From positions 15,314,001-15,378,000 of the forward strand of contig OX637296.1 in the NCBI GenBank assembly GCA_951799445.1: DNA of 64,000 bases. Reading direction: 5' to 3'. Below, piece after piece: positions 24,132-34,454 of the stretch. A model generated the notes under the pieces. The model saw only the letters and a program-made list of their open reading frames with translations, ran no database searches and had not been told where the DNA came from. The position numbers and the translations under genes are program-made. The DNA is from Pseudisothecium myosuroides. Its lineage: Eukaryota > Streptophyta > Bryopsida > Hypnales > Lembophyllaceae. Each line of letters opens with the position of its first letter. Position 1 is the first letter of the stretch.

Positions 24132-24720
24132 AATTTATTAAAACTTTGGAATTCAATAACTTTCGCATTATAGTTTGAAAGGTTGCGTTTTTGGTACAAA
24201 TAGAAAGCTTTATGCGCATAGGAATGCAAAGGGCTTTGTTTTGTTGCGTTTGGATTTGCAATGTGAAATTTTTTTTGAGGGTAAAAGATAATTTCACTCA
24301 ATTTTTTAATTTTAAAAACTATAACTTCCATACCATAGGTCTAAACACCACAAGAAGTAACACAAATAGAAAGCTCTATGCACAAAGGAGTGCAAGGAGT
24401 CTTTGTTTTATGGCGTTTAGACATGCGATATACAAGTTATGTTTTTCCCAAAATAAAAGATAATTTAATTCAATTTTTAAAATATGACCTCAACTATTCA
24501 TATTTTTCTCACTATAGGTTCAAATGCCATGAAATTGGCACAAATAGAAAGCTCTATGCACAAAGGAGTGCAAGGGCTTTGTTTTGTGATGTTTGGACAT
24601 AAGATGTAAATTGTAAAAGTTATGGTTTTAAAGAAATTGATAATTTTATTCAATTTTGTGATTCCTAAAAACTTAGAAATTCAATAACTTTCACAAAGTA
24701 GGTCCAAAGTGCTCAAAACA
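24132..24720. repeat. Tandem repeat, about 170-bp unit, about three copies
   Basis: The word ACAAATAGAAAGCTNTATGC starts units near 24,197, 24,364 and 24,539. Each unit continues with AGTGCAAGG, GCTTTGTTTT, AAAAGATAATTT and a CAATTTTT tract. Copy B lacks this block. The unit length is in the range of plant satellite repeats, but there are only three copies. Short frames in it are repeat products. Confidence 0.85.
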
Positions 24721-25990
24721 AAGTTCATGCACCCCCTCTTGCCAATAATTTTTCAATGGTACCAAGAGTGCTACCTGGAGACTTACGATTTGTTAGTGTA
24801 TCAAATCGAAAAAAAAAAAAAAAAAAATCTAATTTAAGGTATAGATAATATACATGTATGGTGGAATTTTAAACTTTTTGAAAATATTTGATATTTGATA
24901 TGAAATTTTTTTCTCTAAAGAAACTCATGATAATTACAATTTTTTCCCCCCAAATTTGAAATGTTTTTGACTAGTTGTGGACATATAACTTTGTCTCTGA
25001 AAAATAATTGTAAAATTTTTAATTTGTATGTAGTTGTAGAACAACAAAAATCAAGGTGATGGATAATGATTTTTTTTTTTGAGCAATTTTTTGTTCCAAA
25101 GCAATAATTTTTTTTCCAAGGAATATTTGGCAAAATATTCTTGCTTTTTAGTGGATGAAATTGCTAATTTGCTCCCAAAACTTGGAACGGGATTGCTCAA
25201 TTTTGGATGAATGTACATCACTTTGGATGAATAAATGAAATTTTCCATAGATTAGAAGTTCCAACCATTTTTATGGATGTAAATAGCTTCATCCATTCTA
25301 GAGATTATTGTTTTATCCATTGCCTAAAAGTATATGAAAAAAAATACCTAGACAGTGAGGCTTGAAATCAAAGGTCATAGGCCCGACCTTCATTAAGGGT
25401 TAAGCTAGCTTACATTTCGCTAAGAAAAATGCTTAACCACTCAAAGGCTTCTCAGTTGAGTTGAGCATGTAAAGTAGGCATCCCAAATGCGCCACTGACC
25501 TTAAAGCGCCATCTTCAGTGTGTAGACATCTCCAAAATCAGTTATGTACCTCTGTGAAAGAAACACTATTAGAACCAAACATTTGTTCCTTCATAACTTT
25601 TGCATACAGTATCCAAATGTCGCGTTCTTTGGTGCGTTGGAACCTCTTTTCCCTTGCCAATAAGAATATATAAGAAGTTGAACAATCTAATAGTAGTAAT
25701 TAGGCACAATAGCAATTAGTGGCGGTTTTGGGACACCTACCTTAGCAAGTTCCATTGCTTGCCCACCACGTTTAATCATGTACAGTCGGGTATAAGAACC
25801 TTACAAATTTTTCAGTCAGTTTTCACTAGAAAGTTCATCAACTTCAAGAAGCTTTAGCATGCTCAAAAATGAACTGATTTTGTAACCGCAAATTGCATTG
25901 GAATTGCAATGAAGTGCACTTCAACTTCATAACAAGTGAAAAATGAATAAACTCAAATCACTTAACAATTTGAATTTCTTTTATACACTA
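24721..25990. other. Copy-A-only non-coding stretch with GGATGAA words
   Basis: About 25,150-25,320 carries GGATGAA words on the left and TTCATCCA/TTATCCA words on the right, as in 36,650-36,840. A poly(A) run lies at about 24,810. Copy B has 51,475-52,895 in this position instead. No gene seen. Confidence 0.45.
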
Positions 25991-27037
25991 TCTACCATTT
26001 CATAGAGAACCTTTGGAAGATAGTCAAAGTTTTTTTGCAATGGGGTGAAGAACAAGCAAAAAACCAGTCAAGAAATTCAAGTGGTATGAGATCAAATATC
26101 TCTTAAGCAATTGTGAAGGTTCATTTCTTATATGTATCATTGAATACAAGTTGTAATTTTCACAAACATTGGCAACACTAGATAGTATATAGTGTAAAGA
26201 AAACATCAAACTTTTTGTATGATTTTCAATTACATATGTGTCTTTGTAATGATGATAAAGTAGACTTCAGTGTGATTCCAAAGCAATTCGAAATTCGAAA
26301 TTCCGTTCATTTTTGACTGCACACGGGCCTCCCAAAGTTGACCTAATCTCAACAGGATGCAAAAATTCGTAAGGTTCCTGTACCCTACTGTACAGTACGT
26401 TACATTCCATCGCAGTTGATCAGTACGCGACAAGTGAACGAAAGTAGTCAGAGGAAAAAGGTAATTTGGATGAACACTGTATCGTTGTATCGTTGTGTGT
26501 GCTCCTCCATGTGTGCATTGTGACTTTCTGTGAATAAGGCGTAAGTGCAAGTTTCTCTGAGCAAGTGATCTTCTGTCCCCATAACTTCGTGTTCCGTCAG
26601 CCTGCAGCTGGAGTTGATCGCACTGAAGGAGCGGAGTTGATCGACTCTGCTTTGGACGTGGTTCGTAAAGAGGCTGAGAGCTGTGACTGCTTGCAAGTCT
26701 AGGTATGTGTGTGTGTATGTGTGGCAATGCTTGTTTCCTTGAAGAGTTTGTGAGATCGATTGACTTGTTTTTGGAGGTGCTGTGTCGCTTTTGGTGGAGA
26801 ATGTTCTGAAGGTCTGTTTTGTTTTTCTGATGCAGGGTTTCAATCTCCAGCAATTCCAATCGTTAGCGCTTGCCAGACTGACTGAATTGGGTTGCGTTGA
26901 GAGCGAGTTTCGACGGAGAGTGTGTCTTACGAGAATTAGTTTTGGGGTGGCAGTGATTAGAAAATTTTCGAGTGATTGGTGGAGGAACTAGGGTAAGGAT
27001 TCAGAGTGTTGTTGCAGAGATAGTAGAAGCAGCGAAG
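25991..27037. other. Shared stretch upstream of the thiolase-like exon
   Basis: It matches 52,896-53,930. The 209-codon minus-strand frame (26,230-26,859) is split in copy B and has no domain, so it is not called. The stretch could be promoter or leader of the decayed gene that follows. Confidence 0.4.
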
Positions 27038-27238
27038 ATGAGCACCGGCGAGGGCTTGCGGCAGCGGGAGGTTGCGGACATCGTGCACCACAACGACCCC
27101 ACGCAGCAGAAGTATGTCTCCAAGGCATACCGGTGTCGTGATAGTTGCAGCGAAGCGGACACCGGTGGGATCGTTCCAAGGCGCTCGAGCTTGCTTCGCT
27201 CTCGGCGCCCGAGCTTCCAGGATCAAATGCAATTCAAG
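27038..27238 (+). pseudogene. Thiolase-like first-exon relic, copy A
   Basis: Bases 27,132-27,182 read GVVIVAAKRTPVGSFQG, the N-terminal signature of the thiolase (acetyl-CoA acetyltransferase / 3-ketoacyl-CoA thiolase) family. The next frame continues with LASLSAPEL.GSNAIQ, as in family members, up to CAATTCAAG/GT, a likely donor site. A one-base-type frameshift lies between them near 27,182. The ATG at 27,038 opens a third frame (MSTGEGLRQREVADIV) that meets the thiolase frame only after another shift. Copy B has the same shifts, so decay predates the duplication. I found no later thiolase exons. Confidence 0.5.
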
Positions 27239-28971
27239 GTTCCACAATTCGTTGCTCTTATTAATTGATACTTCTTTGAGTTATTCAATGTTTTCTTTCA
27301 TGACGATCGATAGGAACAAGAATGGAGTCAGAGGAGACGTCGGAATAGTTAGGTGGATTGTTAGGTGGATAGAGCGGACTTGTTAGGTTGTGTGGATTAA
27401 AGGTCTGGTAGATTGACATTGTGCGAGTGTTTACGAGTTCCACAAAGTTTTGGTTCTTGTGAAGTGGAGTTCGTTCGTCTTGCCTTTGTAATTGAAATCG
27501 AGTTTTGTGATTGCGGGTATTAGATTGATCCATTTCCGTGGTCATTCCACCCTGGAACTTGCCACAGTACGTACAATTCATGGTCATCGATGCTCGGTTT
27601 CCGGATGACCTGTGACCGTGCCTTAAAGCAGGAGTCGCTTTCTCTTCCCCGGAGATGAGGACCTCCAAATTTTGAATCGCTTGGACTTGGTGTTGTTAGG
27701 GAGCGATTCTGCACAGAACAAGGTCGTATGAGTGTATGTTCGAGATCACAGTTTGAGATCTCGTATGAGTGTCTCGTTCCTCTCAAAGATGGTGAGTCTT
27801 CTCCACTTGTACCAGAAAATGTACGCCATTTGTGTGTTTGGATGCTGTCGAGATTGTTCTTGTGATTCTTTCGTCGGTTTCAGCCAGTCAGATTGTAATT
27901 AGTGCAATCGTTCCTTGTCGATGAAGCAGATCTCGAATGGAAGTTGATATACGTAGGTTCTGCTGAGGATTTCAATTCTCCTCTGAGGATATGCTTTCAA
28001 TTCTCCTATGTAAGTTTTACCTCTCTCACATTTCCCTTTGACAGTTTATTTCCCTGTGTTTTTGTATAAAAAGGCTATCCAAACAGGGAATTAAAACTAT
28101 GGGCAATTCCACTAAAATGGTGCTATTCCAACGACTGCCACTTTGACGGTGTGCCATTTTCACCATCTAGGACTCATATAGATTTGAAAATGGGCGCTCT
28201 AAACCATCTAAGACAGTTCTAGATTCAGAACGGCCGTTCCAAAGTGTTTTCATGCCATTTTATAATAATATCGGCATTTTAATGGAATAGCCCATAACTG
28301 TAAATACCTACAGGGAAAGCAAAAAATGTTCCTTCAGATCTAGATCAACAGACTGGGAATGTAGATCGTGGAGGAAGAAAGAGTGACTTCACCAAGAGTG
28401 CATTGACACACTACCCAGAATCTTCAAGGATCTTCTGATTCAATGTTGTACGAGTTTTCAGAAATTTGTACAGCTCCCAGGGAGAATAGGGTTTAAAGAC
28501 GGCAAAATCAAAAACTAAATCTGAAACAACTAAGTTCGGCCTGAAAACAAGTAACTATGAATGGACCAGCAACTGGAACAAGTTCAGAAGAAACAGTTGT
28601 TAAACCCTATTTTACTGCAATGGAGACTATAAATCGAGATCTTGGAGTGTCTGACTTGAGAGTCATCTAATTACGCACGAGAAGGACGAGAATGCCAATC
28701 GATTGTTGCAAGCTCGGTATTCCGGTCCAGATCTGCGCCTTAACTAGTAATGCAGGTTTACTTGTAAAAGTGAATAGGGTGCCGGTAAGATCTGACAGTT
28801 TTAGAGATCGATGCCTGTAACTAAGTAGAAGAAACTAGTTCCGACCCCTAAACAGTCTGTTGCGAAGGAGAGAGCCTACGGACCCAAATAATCAATTGAA
28901 GTTGGTGCTAACTACTAATCATCTACTCCCAGTGTACAACTGATCATCCAGCACATGCCAGTATCGACTTC
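27239..28971. other. Non-coding stretch between thiolase relic and AP2 gene
   Basis: It matches 54,132-55,378 except that about 615 bp (27,800-28,415), which include the MITE 28,099-28,295, are absent from copy B. Short frames such as that starting at 28,560 (MNGPATG...) are kept in copy B with changes and a later stop, but no domain is recognised. Confidence 0.45.
28099..28295. mobile_element. Small MITE with ATGGGCAATT ends, 197 bp
   Basis: The ends ATGGGCAATTCCACTAAAAT and ATTTTAATGGAATAGCCCAT are inverted repeats with about three mismatches, and the centre contains AGAACGGCCGTTC. Relatives are at 36,132-36,326 and 55,029-55,160. AACT adjoins both ends, a possible 4-bp TSD. Confidence 0.75.
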
Positions 28972-29351
28972 ACATGGGGTTCACGAGGACCATGCATAGT
29001 CAGGCCCTTGCTCCTTTTTTGGCAGCTGCATGCACAAAATCTAGATTCGAAACACAGTTGCAGTTTTTTATTATTGTCAGAATGGCACGGAACGCCAGAC
29101 CACATCATGTACACAGTCACGCTGAACGATTATATCGAGCCCCGAGGATAATTGCAATACAGTTAAGTTCAAAGGAACAAAACTTGCAACTTATTAACTA
29201 ATTAGCTACCTAGCTACCTAGACAGTACAAATAACAAAGTATCAGTCAACAAATTAAATTAACAGTCAGCTCACGTATGGCCAGGGAATAAACTTAATTA
29301 TATTTCACGCCGCATTTAGAGCATACTGGAGTTCTAGCAGGGTGATCGATA

Positions 29352-30468
29352 TCACCATAACCGGGGATCATCGTCACTATCTTCATCACTGTCGTCGTCG
29401 TCGTCATCGTCATTGCCAGGAGGAGCGGAGGCTTGATAGCCTGGGTCGTCGTAAGGCGACCAGTTGTTGCCACCCCAGGAAGGCTGCGAAGATTGACCTT
29501 CTTCGTTGTACGTGATGTCTTGGACCTCATCGTCATCGGAAGAGCTCTCCGCGGAGGCGGACATGAAATTGTTGAACGAGAACGGGCGACCCGCATACTG
29601 GGCAGCAGCCGCCGCTGCCGCTGCTTGAATCTCACGGATGCTGTAGCTTCCTGGTGTTCCGGGCGGGATACTGTAGTTGTAGTTCGGGAAATTCAGGTTG
29701 GCGGAGGTGCGGCCGCGGCAGCACAGGTGTGCTGCGTCGTATGCGTGAGCCTGTCAAGGAAAAATGGACATTAATTACCAGCGTGCGGCCTCACAGGAAA
29801 TATCCAAAGTGCCCAACTGTAGATCTTTAAATGAAGAATTTCATAGTCAATGTCCAGTGATGATCGAAACGAAAGCATTTGGATATACTAATAATGGAAT
29901 TTGGACACGAAAGACCATTTGTTGAATTTCCATGTTGAATCTCTCCTGCTCGTGAAATTGGCGGAGTTTCAAGTGCTCAACTGAAACCTAAGATTTTTCG
30001 GCGTGCTACAGGTTTCATGAGCTTCTTCATTTAGCCTCGTAGTTTCAAGGAATTTGACTGTCAGCTGCATTCTTATGTGTAATTAACAAGCGAGCTAATG
30101 GTTACACAATTTCGAGCAATGTTTTTTGCCGACCCTTATCACAGGGAGATACTAAAGCTGATGGTGGAGTGATTGGTTTACTTGAATTAGCTAGTGAGAC
30201 TGTGAGACTGGCTAGTGTATGTAAACCGGAATTCGATCACACACTGGCAGAATTCATGCATGTGTCAGCTAGATCACTCAGATGTCATTTGAGGTGCAAG
30301 GAATCTGTGGAGCCAGTGTACCGCTTCTTCGGGAGATCGGAAGGAGCCGAGCCAGATTCGATTGGTTCGTGCTCCAGGTCGTCGATGAGGCTCTCGTATC
30401 TCCGACACCCACTTCCCCCATTTCCGCATTCGGACTCCTTTATACCGTGCGGATCCACTTCCTGACAT
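29352..30468 (-). CDS. AP2/ERF transcription factor (DREB-type), intron in AP2 domain, copy A
   Basis: Predicted nuclear DNA-binding regulator of 181 aa. Exon 1 is 30,322-30,468 (49 codons); intron 29,751-30,321 (571 bp, GT...AG); exon 2 29,352-29,750 (132 codons plus stop). The junction GAAGAAGCG/GCTCACGCA restores EEAAHAYDAA, so both splice sites are well supported. The AP2 domain spans about residues 8-71: [30 protein letters not shown] and [11 protein letters not shown] are all in place. Val in KWVSEI is the DREB-type residue. The turn between EIREP and RIWLG is about five residues longer than usual. After the domain come an eight-Ala run (about 93-100) and an acidic, Asp/Ser-rich tail (seven Asp in a row), possibly an activation region. 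Start chosen at [11 protein letters not shown]; an in-frame ATG at 30,558 would add 30 residues. DREB genes of flowering plants usually lack introns. Confidence 0.85.
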
Positions 30469-32174
30469 TTTCGATATGATCTCAGCTCGAGGTTGTACGA
30501 TCTCCTGAAGAAGTGAAAAACGAGCTTGAATTGTTGAAGTCTGATGAAAGCACAACATTCAACGTCAAGGTGTAAGAATGTTTCTGTCAGGGATACATGA
30601 ATCCGACAATGTAAGCAATCTGATTCTACTTCCGTCCAGTCTGTACGTACTACCAATAATATAAAAGGTTCGTTAATACAGTCATTGTCCACAGTCATTG
30701 TTGGACAGAATCTCGAGCGAGATGTCACATAGTAACTATTTTCAAAAACCTCCCCCATGGAGAGAATTCAAAGAAGAAGACTGACGTTCGTGCAATTGGG
30801 GACGTCATTCCGGATGCGATTAAGCATATATTGCCACTTTTGATTACCGAGTGTGCTTTTTAGTGATGAATTACCTAACATGGATGAGTTATCACTAATT
30901 CTAGCTTCAATTAAAATTCTTCAAGTGGTTACTTACTACGAAGAATGAGAAGAGTTAGGGAGAAGAACACAGGCAAGATTGACGATATAAAATGTAGAAT
31001 TTTGATAATAAATGTCTAACATGGACGAATCGACCACTAATTCCAACTGAGACCAAGAGTCTAAGACACAATTCTTCAAGAGGTTACTGGAAATCATGAG
31101 AAGAGCTCGTGAACACGAAGACTGGAAGGGGCCTGGGGTTCGATCAACCTCCACCTAAAAATCTTGAGCTAGCCTGCTAGGAGCAATGAACTAAAACTGG
31201 TCACTCCGGGGATAATGCGCTAATTCTTTCTCAATCTGCTTTACTTCAAATTTAATTTAAATTAGCCCCACGAACTCCCACCACCCCCGTCGAAATCCTC
31301 CCTTAGATTTATATATATAGTTACAGCCATGATCCCTCTACAAGATACATGCACATATGAAACTGAACTGAGTGAATAGCATTGACCTGACCTATTCGAT
31401 CAAAGACAATGGACACCTTTGCATTCAGTCGATCACTTACACATCGATCTGCCCGAGAGAGCTGAAATGCGACGATTTGATTTGAACCGATTGATGGCTT
31501 TTATTCTGAAAGTCTGCACGTAAAGTGAGCAGGAGCTGCATGACAGAAAGACGGTACGTATACCGGTGGGTTTCCGGGTCGTTTCTCGACAACAGCATCC
31601 GTCAACAGCCGTCAACAGCCGTCAACCGACTGCTACAGTAGTAGGTGTAAAAATGTTCCCTTTTCTCTGTTCGATTCCAGAGAGGTCAATTCGGATTCTT
31701 TTTCCGATGCCCACAAAACTTACGTGTGCACAAGTATCATGCTGATCATTCCGGAATAATTGCCCTGCCTATGAACTCACTGCTGGCCGCCGATCTCTCC
31801 CGCCCTCCTGTGGGAATCAGGTCTCGCCTTTGTTTTGATTTGTTTGCTTGAGCTGGAGGCTCCGTTTCTTTTATCAATTTGGAGAAGTAGCCAGTTGTTT
31901 CTTCAACACTCACTAGTGTGCCCTGTGCCATTGCCACAACCAAAACAAAAGTAAAAGTAATTATCTAGTTTTTAAAAATCAAATATAACTCAAAAATCCA
32001 TAACTTTCCGACCATATGTCAAACTCCACGAAACAAAGCCCGTGCACCGCTCCTTGTTGAAAGCTTCCCGATGGTACCAAGAACTTGACCAGAGCATGCA
32101 CCGTCTAGGAGATCTCACCGTAACAAACAAAACAAACAACCTAATTTAAGGTAATGCGCGATGGGTGGATGTGA
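30469..32174. other. Shared region upstream of the AP2 gene
   Basis: It matches 56,876-59,425, where copy B also carries a MULE MITE (57,995) and a TTAA element (58,827). It probably includes the AP2 promoter (minus strand), but no convincing minus-strand TATA box was found. TATAAAAGG at 30,660-30,668 faces away from the gene. The empty target sites are 31,581-31,589 (GTTTCTCGA) and 32,146-32,149 (TTAA). Confidence 0.4.
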
Positions 32175-32184
32175 TACAGTGACT

Positions 32185-32205
32185 CCAAAATTTGAGTCTA
32201 TGCAT
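32185..32205 (+). repeat. Outer transposase-site motif, left end
   Basis: The motif reads CCAAAATTTGAGTCTATGCA. It recurs inverted at 32,365-32,385 (inner left), direct at 33,554-33,573 (inner right) and inverted at 33,735-33,755 (outer right). Confidence 0.8.
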
Positions 32206-32299
32206 CAAATAAGCAATTTTAGAGCCACTTAACAAAGAGATAATGACATATTTAGTAGATGTTAAATTTGGATGTAAAAGAACTACAAGTTGACTTTAA

Positions 32300-32322
32300 G
32301 ATGATGTCATGATGACATCATC
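32300..32322. repeat. Perfect 11-bp-arm palindrome in the Tc1 left end
   Basis: GATGATGTCAT and ATGACATCATC surround a single central G. It lies between the TIR and the transposase start and could bind a dimeric factor or simply be a remnant. Confidence 0.8.
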
Positions 32323-32364
32323 AACTCCAATAGGATTTTTGTGAGAGAGTCAAACACGTCAGGA

Positions 32365-32385
32365 ATGCACAGACTCAGTTTTTGC
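32365..32385 (-). repeat. Inner transposase-site motif, left
   Basis: ATGCACAGACTCAGTTTTTG is the inverted form of the TIR motif at 32,185. It ends 208 bp from the left terminus. The right-hand counterpart ends 209-210 bp from the right terminus, so the layout is symmetric. Confidence 0.75.
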
Positions 32386-32517
32386 GGCGTTCTTCGCAAC
32401 CTTCTTCGGCGACTCGTATGTTCTCATTTCTTCGTGAAATTTGGTCATTTTTTTTCTGAGGGTTTGTGTAAGATTGTGTTGAGCACTTCTTGTGATTTGT
32501 AGAGGTTTTAAGGGAGG

Positions 32518-33534
32518 ATGAGGCCGATTTCTAGAGACAAAGAGCAAAATATTGTAGCCTTGATAGAAAAGGGAAGAAGCAGTAGAGAGATTGCAGAGAG
32601 TGTGGGTTTATCGCAATCCACAGTGAATAGAGTGAGAAAGCGTGTTTCTTATAGCTTAGAATTGTCTAAAGGAGGTCGTCCTAAGGTCCTTACAGAGTGG
32701 GAGAGGAGATATGCTTCACGTTTAGTTACTGTTGGAGATTTAGAAACTGCAACAGAGGTTGCAAAAGTGCTTAGGAGAGAGACGGGTGTAGAAATATGTG
32801 ACAATACCTTGAGGAATGCTTTGAGAGAACAGGGATTGTCTTCTTCTACAAAGATTAAGAAGCCTTTTTTGAGTCAGAAGAACATCAAAGCAAGATTTCA
32901 TTTTGCTCAAACCTATAAAGATTGGACAGTGAGTGATTGGGAGAGGGTTGTGTTTAGTGATGAAATGAAAATTAGTCGTTTCAACTCAGATGGGAGGACT
33001 TGGTGTTGGATTGAGGATAAAGAGAACATTCCTATGCGTGCTGTAAACCAAACTGTTAAACATGGTGGAGGTAGCATTATGCTTTGGAGTTGTTTGACTT
33101 GTAGAGGATTGGGGGGATTGCACAATATACAGGGACGTTTGAATTCTAGAGGCTACATTGCAGTTTTAGAGCGAGATTTGTACAGTACATTGCGTACATT
33201 AGGGTTTGTTGTTGAAGAAGTCATTTTCCAACAGGACAATGCTAGCGTGCATACGGGGAAGATTGTTCAAGATTGGTTTGGGAAGCAACCATTTTGTGTT
33301 TTAGAGTGGCCTGCACAATCCCCTGACCTAAATCCTATTGAACATGTGTGGGCTTCACTCAAACGGCGATTGAACTCTTATTCTACTCCTCCTAGTGGTA
33401 TCCTTCAATTATGGGAGCGAGTGCAAGAGATTTTCTTCTCCATTAGTCTAGAAGAGTGCAAGAGATTGTATGCTAGCATGCCTGATCGAATTGCAGCTAT
33501 TTTGGCTGCAAAAGGACGATGGACAGATTTTTAA
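32518..33534 (+). CDS. Tc1-type DD34E transposase, 338 aa, intact
   Basis: It catalyses cut-and-paste transposition of the surrounding element in the nucleus. Residues about 5-45 form a helix-turn-helix (RDKEQNIVALIEKGRSSREI, then a VGLSQSTVNRV recognition helix); a second HTH probably covers 55-105. The catalytic triad is visible: Asp in VVFSDEMK, Asp in IFQQDNASVH and Glu in SPDLNPIEHVW, with 34 residues between the last two, hence DD34E. The C-terminal WASLKRRL stretch is typical of Tc1. The length matches the family (about 340 aa), and there is no stop, frameshift or intron. The start is the first ATG after the left inner motif; the stop is directly followed by the right inner motif. Plant mariner-like elements known to me are mostly DD39D, so a DD34E Tc1 here is noteworthy. 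Confidence 0.96.
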   Translation: MRPISRDKEQNIVALIEKGRSSREIAESVGLSQSTVNRVRKRVSYSLELSKGGRPKVLTEWERRYASRLVTVGDLETATEVAKVLRRETGVEICDNTLRNALREQGLSSSTKIKKPFLSQKNIKARFHFAQTYKDWTVSDWERVVFSDEMKISRFNSDGRTWCWIEDKENIPMRAVNQTVKHGGGSIMLWSCLTCRGLGGLHNIQGRLNSRGYIAVLERDLYSTLRTLGFVVEEVIFQQDNASVHTGKIVQDWFGKQPFCVLEWPAQSPDLNPIEHVWASLKRRLNSYSTPPSGILQLWERVQEIFFSISLEECKRLYASMPDRIAAILAAKGRWTDF

Positions 33535-33553
33535 GTGATTTCTGAGGTGTAGT

Positions 33554-33573
33554 GCAAAAACCGAGTCTATGTA
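33554..33573 (+). repeat. Inner transposase-site motif, right
   Basis: GCAAAAACCGAGTCTATGTA lies just after the stop codon. It matches the TIR motif in orientation opposite to the right TIR, mirroring the left end. Confidence 0.75.
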
Positions 33574-33765
33574 TATATTTTGTTTCAACATCTTTCTCTA
33601 CTTTGTTGTAATTGAAATCATCTTCTTAATATTATGGTATTGTGTAGTACTTTGTACTCTATAATTTTTCTTTTTACAGCTTCTGATTTCGATCACTCAT
33701 GTTTGCGGCATTTTCATTTGAAATTGTTTGTTTGATGCATAGACTCAGTTTTTGGAGTCACTGTA

Positions 33766-34208
33766 CATGATATTTGGTGATATCTATATCGAAACTAGGT
33801 GAAGTTTGATTAGTGGTCTTTAAGATACATGAGTAATATGACTATTTTTGGCTATTTTGACCTTAATAAATGAAAAGTTCCTTTACAAAAAATTGCCCAA
33901 CATCTTTTGGCTGTAGCCAATTGGCAAAAAATAGTGCAATAAAAAAACACTGGGAGACTGACTGCCCGGCTTCCACTGAACGAACCCCAATTTTTACATT
34001 ATATTTTAATTTTGGATGGAAGGCATCTGATTCCTGAATGGTCCGCTGCCGATCTTCCCAGAAGTTAGGAGCACGCCAGCACGGTGAGGTAAAGCTAGTG
34101 GGTAATCAGTACACGTTGTCAGTGAGGTTCAGTTTATGATTTAAAACTGTTTGGAGTACGGGTCATGTTCGATTCAACACCCGGCTTGCTAGTGTTGGCG
34201 AATTATTT
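33766..34208. other. Shared non-coding stretch
   Basis: It matches 59,428-59,873. No gene seen. Confidence 0.5.
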
Positions 34209-34212
34209 TTAA

Positions 34213-34434
34213 CCCTTAAAGGACGAAGGGGTGATCCTCAAAATCCTCCCTTTCCATTACCGTGTGAATCATTGCCTTAACAAAATGGAAAAGCACTCAT
34301 TGAAAATCGACCTACTGTAGAAGACCTTTCCATTTCACAACAAAATTCTTAAGATGAATAGTTGCACTTTTGTCCACATGCAAAGATGCTCTGTCATTCA
34401 TCGGACGTCAAACGTCCTCCACGTCATTCAAGGG
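34213..34434. mobile_element. Short TTAA-target element, 222 bp, empty site in copy B
   Basis: TTAA at 34,209-34,212 and 34,435-34,438; ends CCCTTAAAGGACG and CGTCATTCAAGGG. Copy B shows one TTAA (59,874-59,877) with identical flanks. Its reverse complement is related along its length to 37,729-38,688 (226 bp after removing the nested insert) and to 1-129. Confidence 0.92.
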
Positions 34435-34454
34435 TTAAGGATATAAGGCATTTG

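Larger units (their letters stand above)
32177..33763 (+). mobile_element. Complete Tc1/mariner transposon, DD34E type, 1,587 bp
   Basis: The TIRs start CAGTGACTCCAAAA and match over about 33 bp with two mismatches. TA flanks both ends (32,175-32,176 and 33,764-33,765). Copy B has one TA at 59,426-59,427 with the same flanks and no insert, so the element arrived after the duplication. It carries one open transposase gene. Besides the TIRs, a motif shared with them occurs 188-210 bp inside each end in inverted orientation. A near-perfect TIR, an intact gene and a clean TSD make it a candidate for recent or current activity. Confidence 0.97.

Noticed and set aside
24132..24720. CRISPR-like array
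   Set aside because: Repeats are long (about 170 bp), contiguous and degenerate, without unique spacers, in a eukaryotic context.
26230..26859. 209-codon minus-strand frame upstream of the thiolase relic
   Set aside because: Split by indels in copy B, no domain, low-complexity composition; probably chance.
29294..29635. 113-codon Arg/Thr-rich minus-strand frame over AP2 exon 2
   Set aside because: Shadow of the acidic AP2 tail. Copy B keeps it only because the sequences are identical.
30660..30668. TATA box TATAAAAGG
   Set aside because: Plus-strand orientation, pointing away from the AP2 gene, with no gene downstream.
30285..30758. 157-codon minus-strand frame overlapping AP2 exon 1
   Set aside because: Different phase over the same bases. 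The AP2 frame has all domain residues and a matching second exon.
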